Positions 7,519-13,630 of a stretch of 28,932 nucleotides of DNA are shown here, piece by piece. Under the pieces are notes generated by a model that was not told the origin of the DNA, did no database searches, and saw nothing but the letters and a program-made list of their open reading frames with translations. The DNA comes from a virus. The DNA is taken from IMG/VR virus record IMGVR_UViG_3300031963_000701, positions 1-28,932 of that record. One strand, 5' to 3'. Each line of letters starts with the position of its first letter. The first letter of the stretch is position 1. A program made the position numbers and the translations under genes.

Positions 7519-8109
7519 TTAGTTTAATTCGATTAGTATTTCTCTCATAAGGTCTTGTGCTTTACACCATTTTCCACATTCTTCTGCGATTTGCTGCCAC
7601 TGTTTTGATTCATTTATTGGTGCCATAAATGCTCCATGCGTCGATGGGTTAGAAACAAAGTCCCAAGCAATAAGGTCAAAATCTTCCTGAACTATTACAG
7701 TCCCATCCGACATTTCTTTTACTGAACCTACGCCTCTACTGCTTATTCCAAGTCTTATATTATTTTTAAGTAATTCCCTTAATATATTTCCAGATGGAGT
7801 TGAAAGTATTTCTACTTTACCCATAACATCATCACCTTCCCACCAAATATCAACTATATTATGTGATACATTTTTAAGATTAACAACAGGGGAGTCAGGA
7901 TGGTCTAATTCACCCAAAGCCCTTCTTTCTCTAATTAGTTGTTCGTACTTCATACATTCTCTTTTGAGAACATCTTTTGGATAACGTCTTTTATTTTGAT
8001 TAGGAGCACCGCTTCTTTGTAGGATTCCCTGAACTATAAGAGTCCCATTAGACTCTTCTTTAATTTTAGCCTCAAATAAATGTGTTTCTATAAGTAATGC
8101 TTTATTCAT
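7519..8109 (-). CDS. 21: Prohead maturation protease, T4 gp21 / peptidase S80 family
   Basis: A 196-aa serine protease that cleaves scaffold and capsid N-termini during head maturation. Residues 66-71 GELDHP carry the likely catalytic His70, and GISSRG (121-126) carries the nucleophile serine (S123 or S124). The block DFDLIAWDFVSNPST (143-157) is typical of gp21-type enzymes, which share the herpesvirus assemblin fold. The N-terminal strand with NQNKRRYPKDVL also fits the family. The start overlaps the stop of the upstream frame by one base (ATG/TAA arrangement). In T4, gene 20 (portal) lies shortly upstream; here it is absent from the window. Confidence 0.9.
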   Translation of the reverse strand: MNKALLIETHLFEAKIKEESNGTLIVQGILQRSGAPNQNKRRYPKDVLKRECMKYEQLIRERRALGELDHPDSPVVNLKNVSHNIVDIWWEGDDVMGKVEILSTPSGNILRELLKNNIRLGISSRGVGSVKEMSDGTVIVQEDFDLIAWDFVSNPSTHGAFMAPINESKQWQQIAEECGKWCKAQDLMREILIELN

Positions 8110-8489
8110 TATTTTACATCATTTTTTACTTTTGAAATAACCTGATTCATAGTAGATGAATCACTCCATGCTTTGAAAAATATATTTTTTAGTTCAGTTT
8201 CAATTTCTTTTTTATTACCATCTTTTCCAAGTTGTCTATCTATCGTTGATTGAACCATTTGCATTTTTACAATTTTACCTGCCGTAGTAGTATCAATTCC
8301 ACGCTTTGGATCAACCATTTTAGATACATCAGAAATAAATGCCCTATTATTAGATAATTGTTCTAAAATAGATTCTAAATGTTTTTTATTTTCTGATTTT
8401 TGATTTACATATTTTGATATTTTTTCTACCAATGTTGCAAACCAATAAAATATAATTTTACCCAATAAGATTGTAGCTATCGTTACCAA
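8109..8489 (-). CDS. Membrane-anchored helical protein; probably the -1 frame part of a fusion
   Basis: The open frame has no ATG near its start. The first usable codon in the canonical set is TTG at 8489, and the frame is open upstream to 8519, where it meets the A9 run of the preceding gene. The protein has one membrane helix (about residues 1-21, VTIATILLGKIIFYWFATLV) and then a long charged helical part (SKYVNQKSENKKHLESILEQ). No family recognised. The only nearby ATG (8506) is out of frame and stops after seven codons. I think this is the second half of a protein made by -1 frameshifting, or that a homopolymer error split one gene. Confidence 0.65.
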   Translation of the reverse strand: MVTIATILLGKIIFYWFATLVEKISKYVNQKSENKKHLESILEQLSNNRAFISDVSKMVDPKRGIDTTTAGKIVKMQMVQSTIDRQLGKDGNKKEIETELKNIFFKAWSDSSTMNQVISKVKNDVK

Positions 8490-8506
8490 AAGCCCGGTAA
8501 TCTCAT

Positions 8507-8731
8507 TTAGAGTTTTTTTTTATCAGCGGATTCGTTATATCCTTTTAATCTACCTTCGGTTTTTGCTTTATATGCTTTATCTACTGCGGTGAAGAATTTC
8601 TTTTTTTCTTCATCACTCATAGAGTTAATATCTTTTCCACTTTTATCAAGCATTGCTTTGAATAGCTTTTGATAATCATTTTCTTCAGCAATTACCTCTT
8701 TAATCAATTCTATCAATTCACTTTTTTTCAT
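8507..8731 (-). CDS. Small helical head-operon protein, 74 aa; upstream frame of a possible frameshift pair
   Basis: A 74-aa charged protein that starts MKKSELIELIKEVIAEE and ends ADKKKL. The lysines are encoded by nine A in a row just before the stop. The N-terminal helix is of the type found at the start of many small core proteins in T4-like phages. The ATG overlaps the stop of the DUF3008-like gene by one base. If ribosomes slip back one base in the A run, it continues as KKKTLNEITGLL into the membrane segment of the next frame, giving a product of about 210 aa. Confidence 0.75.
   Translation of the reverse strand: MKKSELIELIKEVIAEENDYQKLFKAMLDKSGKDINSMSDEEKKKFFTAVDKAYKAKTEGRLKGYNESADKKKL
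8511..8522 (-). promoter_or_regulatory. A9 slippery run, candidate -1 ribosomal frameshift site
   Basis: On the minus strand the codons read GAT AAA AAA AAA CTC TAA. The run offers A-AAA-AAA heptamers of the kind used in dnaX-type -1 slippage, five bases before the zero-frame stop. A one-base backward slip leads into the frame of the 126-aa membrane protein, which has no ATG of its own. No strong downstream stem was seen by eye. A sequencing or assembly error in the homopolymer is the main alternative. Confidence 0.5.
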
Positions 8732-9321
8732 TATTCGGATATTTTACGAATTTTTTGTTCAAGTTTTATTAGTCTCTCTTTTATAGTATATATATTCTTA
8801 TTTGTGCGTTTCCAAAAATTTTCATTTGTAATTCCGTTTTCCTGCTTTAATCTACCATACCAATTAAGGAATTTTTCAATTTCAGCAAGCTGTTTATTTA
8901 TACCGGAAATACCTTTATCTATTTTTAGTTTTGCAGGGGATTCTTCATTTCTAAGCTCTAACCAACGATTTTCATTTACTACACTATATCCGGTTAATGC
9001 TGCTTGCTTTTTACCCTTTTTCTTTTCGTTTGATTTTTTACCAAAAGCGTATGGTGTTGCATATCCCTGAACATTGCCCGTAACATTCATTTCTTTTAAG
9101 AACTTTTCACGAACTATTTTACGGATTTGTTCTTTAATTCTTGCTATTTCATCTTTTTTATCAGGCAATCCTTTGTGCTTTGTAGATGCGAAATCTTCGG
9201 TATCTCCTTTACTCATAGATGCTGCCGCTTTAGCAACTTCAGGAGATGCTGGTCCTTCGCCTTTGTGTGCGGCGTGAACCATTCCCATAAATCTTTGTTG
9301 TGCTTTTGATACTGCTGGCAT
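8731..9321 (-). CDS. DUF3008-like phage protein with C-terminal helical extension
   Basis: A 196-aa basic protein. The N-terminal 60 residues (AVSKAQQRFMGMVHAAHKGE, then FASTKHKGLPDKK) match the conserved small domain I know as DUF3008, found in many marine T4-like phages and some bacteria, of unknown function. The following part holds KKSNEKKKGKKQ and two helices near the C-terminus (KIDKGISGINKQLAEIEKFL and IKERLIKLEQKIRKIS). The standalone domain is usually well under 100 aa, so the second half is an addition. It lies 4 nt after the 295-aa gene in the head operon. Confidence 0.75.
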   Translation of the reverse strand: MPAVSKAQQRFMGMVHAAHKGEGPASPEVAKAAASMSKGDTEDFASTKHKGLPDKKDEIARIKEQIRKIVREKFLKEMNVTGNVQGYATPYAFGKKSNEKKKGKKQAALTGYSVVNENRWLELRNEESPAKLKIDKGISGINKQLAEIEKFLNWYGRLKQENGITNENFWKRTNKNIYTIKERLIKLEQKIRKISE

Positions 9322-9325
9322 ATTG

Positions 9326-10195
9326 TTATTTTACTTTACCTTTTAATTCTTTAAGTAATTCATAACTCATCATTAAAGCCGAAAGATGCTCTTCTTTGAT
9401 TTTTTTAACAGACTTCATTTGTCTGATTTGTGCGATAGTTTCTGCTAATTTTATTTTTGTAACTTTATCGGATATTTTTCCGCCAACCTCTTTAAGACCG
9501 GTTGTCAATTTTAAGATTTCACCAGAAACATATTCTTTTAATTTTCCGGTATCATTGATATTGTTTATATATTCTCTTAAAAGTGATTTTTGTTCTGCAG
9601 TTAAGTTCTTATATTTGTTATTAAAACTCTCAATAAGTAGTTTGTATGATATTGCTCTTAAGTCAGAATCTTGCTTTCTATATTCTTCTAATACTGCATC
9701 TTTGAATTTTTCCTCTTTATTTTGAATTGAGGAATTGATTATTGTTTCGGTAAGTGTGAAACGTGAATTAACAATATCTGTGGGTTCGTATTGTTCCTCC
9801 GATACCGTTACTTCAAAAATTTTATATATTGAAGCCAATAGTTTGTAATTGGAAACAGAAGATTTTATGAACTCATCTATATTGTAATTTTCTTTTATAG
9901 ATTTGATTAGATTATATTTTTCTTTTGTAATTTTAGCCTCATCTAATCTTTTACGGGCTTCGCATACTGTGTCTAAAAACTTTTCGGCTTTTGCTTCCGA
10001 ATTGTATTTTTCATTTATTAAATACTGATATAATTTTAATTCTTTTGAGAGCTCTTTTTTAGAGTTAAAAAACTCCTTTAAGATTTTCTCTGCAACGGAT
10101 TTATTTGAAGACATGATTTCGGATGTCACCTGTCTTACTAATAGTTCAAATATAAACCCTGTATTTTTGAATTTAGAGTGCTTTATTTTTTTCAT
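9326..10195 (-). CDS. Helical head-operon protein of unknown function, about 289 aa
   Basis: A long, Lys/Glu-rich, all-helical protein. I place the start at the ATG at 10195 (MKKIKHSKFKNTGFIFELLV); a TTG at 10213 would add six residues but lies inside the promoter-like sequence. The N-terminal motif KHSKFKNTGFIFELLVRQVT is one I associate with uncharacterised proteins of large marine and freshwater T4-like phages. No catalytic motif is visible. It is the first gene of the head operon, following a terminator and a candidate promoter, and may be a core or internal head protein. Confidence 0.72.
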   Translation of the reverse strand: MKKIKHSKFKNTGFIFELLVRQVTSEIMSSNKSVAEKILKEFFNSKKELSKELKLYQYLINEKYNSEAKAEKFLDTVCEARKRLDEAKITKEKYNLIKSIKENYNIDEFIKSSVSNYKLLASIYKIFEVTVSEEQYEPTDIVNSRFTLTETIINSSIQNKEEKFKDAVLEEYRKQDSDLRAISYKLLIESFNNKYKNLTAEQKSLLREYINNINDTGKLKEYVSGEILKLTTGLKEVGGKISDKVTKIKLAETIAQIRQMKSVKKIKEEHLSALMMSYELLKELKGKVK

Positions 10196-10210
10196 TAAAC
10201 TGCAGTTTGT

Positions 10211-10224
10211 CAAATATAAATATA
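10211..10224 (-). promoter_or_regulatory. Candidate promoter of the head operon
   Basis: The minus strand reads TATATTTATATTTG, ending in TATATTTG, which fits the Bacteroidota -7 consensus TAnnTTTG. The same 14-mer occurs at 10671-10684, upstream of another gene. It lies 15 nt before the ATG at 10195 and after the terminator at about 10316-10338, just where a new unit should begin. No TTTG -33 box at the normal distance was found, so phage factors may help, or this is only an AT-rich coincidence. Confidence 0.42.
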
Positions 10225-10310
10225 TATTTCGCTAAGTTTACAATATCATAGTAATAAATATAGTTTTTTACTCCAATACAATGATTTTTTGTCAGATATT
10301 AGGGTAATAA

Positions 10311-10341
10311 AATAAAAACCCAGCAATAATCTGGGTTTATT
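10311..10341 (-). terminator. Rho-independent terminator after the membrane-protein cluster
   Basis: A perfect 8-bp stem AAACCCAG / CTGGGTTT (10316-10323 with 10331-10338) and a 7-nt loop. On the minus strand it is followed by a T-rich tail (TTTTTATTTTATT). It lies about 20 nt after the stop of the 93-aa gene and separates the host-interaction/membrane cluster from the head operon. Confidence 0.8.
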
Positions 10342-10360
10342 ATTGAAATAACTTACTATA

Positions 10361-10642
10361 TTATTCTACTGTTTTCTTTTTTGTTACTTTTTTTGTTGCT
10401 TTTGTTTTTGCAGTTTTCTTTTTTGTTGTTGCTTTCTTTTTAGCCTTTGGGGTTTCGGCAACAATATCCGGTGCTACTTCGGATTGATTTGCAGGAATTT
10501 CTAACACAGATATTTCTTCGGTAACAGTTATATCTGCCACACTTTGAATATCAACATTAGATTTTTCGGATTTTGGTTTCTTTGTTTTTAATACAACTAC
10601 AACCGTAGTGATTGCGATTAAAATTAAAATTGCTAGTAACAT
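10361..10642 (-). CDS. Small membrane-anchored protein with lysine-rich tail
   Basis: A 93-aa protein with one N-terminal membrane helix (residues 1-18, LLAILILIAITTVVVVL), an acidic Val/Ile-rich middle, and a C-terminal tail of about 25 residues made almost only of Lys, Ala and Thr (AKKKATTKKKTAKTKATKK), like the tail of bacterial histone H1-type proteins. The predicted layout is N-out, with the basic tail in the cytoplasm, where it could bind nucleic acid or the inner leaflet. No family recognised. It is the last gene before the terminator and has its own candidate promoter about 29 nt upstream of the ATG. Confidence 0.78.
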   Translation of the reverse strand: MLLAILILIAITTVVVVLKTKKPKSEKSNVDIQSVADITVTEEISVLEIPANQSEVAPDIVAETPKAKKKATTKKKTAKTKATKKVTKKKTVE

Positions 10643-10670
10643 TTTTTAGTTTTTAGTTAAAAATAAAATT

Positions 10671-10684
10671 CAAATATAAATATA
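10671..10684 (-). promoter_or_regulatory. Candidate promoter upstream of the 93-aa membrane protein
   Basis: The minus strand again has TATATTTATATTTG, identical to 10211-10224. The TAnnTTTG box lies about 29 nt upstream of the ATG at 10642, a sensible distance. No -33 box seen. The match between two sites in front of different genes is the main support. Confidence 0.42.
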
Positions 10685-10704
10685 GGAAAATTACTTTTTA
10701 TATA

Positions 10705-11115
10705 CTAATATAGATTTTGGTATACCATTCCCGATACTATCGCACCAATTAAATATACCAATCGTTCTGTCCAAAATCCCCATTTAAGACCCGTTCTTTC
10801 TATAAAATCAATCAATGAATTTGTAGTTGTCGAAATGTAATCTATTTCTTTATCTCTCAATAAATTTAGAATAACATCGTATAAAGTTGCTCTACTACTT
10901 GTATAAAAAATTGAATATGTAAGTATTTCAAAAAAGCCAGGAGTATAGTAATAATCGGTGTATATTAAGGACAAACAAATACCAAATAAGATAGCCCCTA
11001 TTGTAAAGGTGACTACCTTATTGATATTAGATACTTTTCCTAATGAAAGCGTTATTCTTATCCAATCTATAATTGCGGATATAATAACGGCTAGTATAGT
11101 ATAAACGATAAACAT
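10705..11115 (-). CDS. Membrane protein of unknown function, 136 aa
   Basis: A 136-aa hydrophobic protein with probably three to four membrane segments: FIVYTILAVIISAIIDWI (about 2-19), VVTFTIGAILFGICLSLIY (about 34-52), FEILTYSIFYT (short, about 61-71) and LVYLIGAIVSGMVYQNLY (about 119-136). No known family recognised. The start is 1 nt after the stop of the 107-aa membrane protein. It could be a holin or other lysis/superinfection factor by its size and setting, but no specific motif supports that. Confidence 0.75.
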   Translation of the reverse strand: MFIVYTILAVIISAIIDWIRITLSLGKVSNINKVVTFTIGAILFGICLSLIYTDYYYTPGFFEILTYSIFYTSSRATLYDVILNLLRDKEIDYISTTTNSLIDFIERTGLKWGFWTERLVYLIGAIVSGMVYQNLY

Positions 11116-11116
11116 A

Positions 11117-11440
11117 TTATTTATCTAGTATAAACCATACATCATAATGGTCAGGCCAAAGTATAGCCCAAAAGAAAATACTACCAAGCAATACCCATAC
11201 TAGTCCAAATTGGAACATTCCGGTTTTTAAGATAGGTACATTTTCATCGGATTTTACCCATTCAGTAACACCCTTTGGTGCACCAGGTTTTTGTACTTGT
11301 ACCATACTTCCCGATCTAGATGCTCTCCATCCGAAATAAAAGAAAATGAAAGCTGGTAGGTAACAGAATGCAAGTGCGATAAACATATCGTAACATTCCG
11401 CCAATGGAGCCAATGTCCATAGTAAATTAACTAATCCCAT
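11117..11440 (-). CDS. Two-helix membrane protein of unknown function, 107 aa
   Basis: A 107-aa protein with two clear hydrophobic segments: residues about 18-40 (MFIALAFCYLPAFIFFYFGW) and about 74-96 (FQFGLVWVLLGSIFFWAILW). A hydrophilic link lies between them (SMVQVQKPGAPKGVTEW). The first ten residues are also hydrophobic. The ATG at 11440 follows an A-rich leader (AAAACAAAAATT). Size and two-helix layout would fit a holin or antiholin, yet there is no recognisable family signature. Confidence 0.75.
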   Translation of the reverse strand: MGLVNLLWTLAPLAECYDMFIALAFCYLPAFIFFYFGWRASRSGSMVQVQKPGAPKGVTEWVKSDENVPILKTGMFQFGLVWVLLGSIFFWAILWPDHYDVWFILDK

Positions 11441-11497
11441 AATTTTTGTTTTAGTAAAAAAATGTTGTTATAAAAATATATATTACCCAAATTCATT

Positions 11498-11740
11498 TTA
11501 GGCAAAGAAATATAATACTCCACCTAAAGCCGTAACTACCCAATCCCAAACATCGAATTTTTCCTTTTGATAAAATTTGTCATAACACTCTTTTGCTAAT
11601 CCTGCTAATGCGGCAGTTCCGAAACATATCCAACCTAAAACAGGTTGTTCAAATAAGTTAAATCCAGCTGAGAGGATTGAGATAAGTAGTGATATTGCAA
11701 ATCCTACTGTAAAGTGCATTGCTTTGTCTTGTGGTATCAT
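11498..11740 (-). CDS. Small membrane protein, DUF2279-like or holin-like, 80 aa
   Basis: An 80-aa protein with the pattern DKAMHFTVGFAISLL, then ALAGLAKECYDKFY, then FDVWDWVVTALGGVLYF. The order (D-K-x-x-H-F near the start, G-x-x-K-E-x-x-D-K in the middle, D-x-x-x-T-x-x-G at the end) resembles a small family of inner-membrane proteins in Bacteroidota and their phages, related in pattern to DUF2279/YfiM-type proteins. Three membrane segments are likely. The start is 2 nt after the stop of the T9SS metzincin, so the two are probably co-translated. A lysis role is possible but unproven. Confidence 0.75.
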   Translation of the reverse strand: MIPQDKAMHFTVGFAISLLISILSAGFNLFEQPVLGWICFGTAALAGLAKECYDKFYQKEKFDVWDWVVTALGGVLYFFA

Positions 11741-11742
11741 AG

Positions 11743-13182
11743 CTATTGTTTTATTATTTTGAATGATTTAATTCCATCTACATTTACTACATAAACGCCT
11801 GGCGGATATTTACTCAAATCTATTTTATTAACCGAGTGTAAACCGTTTATTGTTTTATATAATACTCCAGTTATAGTGAAAATTCTAACCTCTCTAAAAT
11901 TATTACGATTTGGTAAATTAAGAAAATAAATACCCGTATTCATATCACCATATATAGTGATAAGATTTATTTGTTCTCGTATGTTAGTTATCCATTCTGT
12001 CGGTTGAAAATCAAGAGGTGTCTGACCGTCAAAAACACCGGTTATATTGTAGCTCCCTAACATTCCGTAATTATAGATGTTAGGGTTCTCTGTGTTACTT
12101 ACCACCAAATAATATATGCCAGGGTTTAGGATAGTGTCTATTAGTGCGTCTACTTTTGTAAGAGAGTTATATTCTCTGATGAGCACATCATTACGATACA
12201 GTTGTAATTTAAGGTCTATGTTAGCACCCTGGTTAGGTGTGTTATCTTTAGGTTCAAAAGCATCAAAAAAGATTTTTGGGCCTGGACTATAAGGTTTTGC
12301 ATCCGCTCTAAATTGCCCAGTTTTTGTATAATCAAATCGGTAATAGTCCACATCATTAGTCGTATTGATTATTCCGTTTATTGCATAATTTTGGTCTAAC
12401 ATTAACCTTGATGTTGAGCGATCATTACCAACATCATCAGTTCTGTATTTTACAAAGTTTGCGGTGCTCGCTATTATTGCTAAATCATCTTGAAAACGTG
12501 TGCAAGAAGTAGTTCTATCATTATGCCAAAGACTTAAATTTCTAAAATATGAAACACCCATGATAGGTGACCAACTTGTTTCACTTCTTGGCGTACCTCT
12601 TCCAGCATGATATTCTGTAACAAAAGCACAGCTATCTGTATCTACATTTCTATATTGTGATTGATGAAAAAGACCTAATGTGTGTCCTACCTCATGCGTA
12701 ACTGCTTCAGCAACATCTTTGTCATCACCTTTAAGCAGACTTGAAAAAACAAAACAGGGTATTGTGCCATAACCTAAACCGCCCCACCTCCAAGATTCAA
12801 GATAAGCTACTCCCCCCGCGTTGCCGTACCATTGCCAAGATTGCGTAATTATGACCCTCGTTCTTCTTGTTATCGGGGTTGCTAAAAATACTGCGGAGTC
12901 AGTCGTTACATTGATTGTGAATGGGCGAAAGTCTTCAGCGACAAGATTAAATACTCTTGTCATTTGTGCAGTAGTCATGCTTGTGTCAGGCCCACAAACG
13001 AAAGGTTGATTATTTGTAAAAGCTGTCCAGTATGGATCTGTAACCGTTTGACCGTCAAAATCGAGTAAGATGGTTGCTGTGTTAGGAGCAATGTAACTAT
13101 TTAAGCCGTATGGTATCTGCGCCCTTATTCCTAAAAGAAAACATAAAAGCATTATTAGTAAAAGTAGTAGTTTTCTTTTCAT
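11743..13182 (-). CDS. Secreted metzincin metalloprotease with T9SS C-terminal sorting domain
   Basis: A 479-aa protein. Residues 1-21 are a signal peptide (basic start, LLLLLIMLLCFLLG, cleavage after IRA or at AQ). The catalytic domain (about 35-245) has the full zinc motif H163-E164-x-x-H167-x-x-G170-x-x-H173 and a Met-turn at M208 (SPIMG). Cysteines 64, 143, 186 and 227 may form disulphides. Residues about 255-385 look like a PPC beta-sandwich (DVDYYRFDY, then NPGIYYLVVS). The last 75 residues have the T9SS type A tail, with FTITGVLYKT, KYPPGVYVVNVDG and final KSFKIIKQ. T9SS exists only in Bacteroidota, so a phage copy should be exported by the host machine to the surface or medium. It is paralogous to the protease at 13631-14605. 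Confidence 0.92.
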   Translation of the reverse strand: MKRKLLLLLIMLLCFLLGIRAQIPYGLNSYIAPNTATILLDFDGQTVTDPYWTAFTNNQPFVCGPDTSMTTAQMTRVFNLVAEDFRPFTINVTTDSAVFLATPITRRTRVIITQSWQWYGNAGGVAYLESWRWGGLGYGTIPCFVFSSLLKGDDKDVAEAVTHEVGHTLGLFHQSQYRNVDTDSCAFVTEYHAGRGTPRSETSWSPIMGVSYFRNLSLWHNDRTTSCTRFQDDLAIIASTANFVKYRTDDVGNDRSTSRLMLDQNYAINGIINTTNDVDYYRFDYTKTGQFRADAKPYSPGPKIFFDAFEPKDNTPNQGANIDLKLQLYRNDVLIREYNSLTKVDALIDTILNPGIYYLVVSNTENPNIYNYGMLGSYNITGVFDGQTPLDFQPTEWITNIREQINLITIYGDMNTGIYFLNLPNRNNFREVRIFTITGVLYKTINGLHSVNKIDLSKYPPGVYVVNVDGIKSFKIIKQ

Positions 13183-13184
13183 AA

Positions 13185-13619
13185 TCAGTCAGGTATTAAG
13201 TCAGACATTTCTTTTTTATGCCATTGATTATTTTCTAATATAAGAACATCTTTATGATTTTTACTCATTAACACTGCTCTATAAATATGTTCACCTGTTT
13301 CTAATGTTACATCCGAATATATTAAGATTAGATTATCTATTTCAAGTGAATTAACCGTTATAGAAATCAATTTATTCGTCTTAATTATTCGTGTAACAAT
13401 CCCTTCGAATTTTGTATAGTGTGTTATTCTTAAATTAACAATATCGTGTCTTTCAACATTGGATAGTTGTTCAACAAAAGTCGGTTGCAACTTTGATATA
13501 GCAGAATCTTTTATGAATAGATATGGTTTATCTTTATCCTTTTCTTTTCTTGTCTGAAACTCTTGTGCAAAAGAAAAAGATGATAAAAGAATAAATAAAA
13601 TTGTTACTATTTTTTTCAT
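13185..13619 (-). CDS. Small secreted protein between the two metzincins, 144 aa
   Basis: A 144-aa protein with a clear Bacteroidota-type signal peptide (MKKIVTILFILLSSFSFAQ, cut before Q19). The mature part is a mainly beta protein with strands at IVNLRITHYTKF, KLISITVNSLEI and HIYRAVLMSKN. No zinc motif or catalytic triad seen, and no family recognised. It lies 2 nt before the T9SS metzincin and 11 nt after the lipoprotein metzincin, so the three form one secretory operon. Possible roles are an inhibitor, chaperone or co-factor of the proteases; position is the only evidence. Confidence 0.82.
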   Translation of the reverse strand: MKKIVTILFILLSSFSFAQEFQTRKEKDKDKPYLFIKDSAISKLQPTFVEQLSNVERHDIVNLRITHYTKFEGIVTRIIKTNKLISITVNSLEIDNLILIYSDVTLETGEHIYRAVLMSKNHKDVLILENNQWHKKEMSDLIPD

Positions 13620-13630
13620 ATTTTTGGATT

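Noticed and set aside
8669-9070. Plus-strand hydrophobic frame of 133 codons
   Set aside because: Antisense to the Lys-rich DUF3008-like gene; a Phe/Ser-rich hydrophobic product is what the complement of AAA/GAA codons gives.
12770-12850. Locally higher GC in the T9SS metzincin as sign of recent transfer from a host
   Set aside because: It is one short stretch over conserved Gly/Trp/Pro codons and does not extend through the gene.
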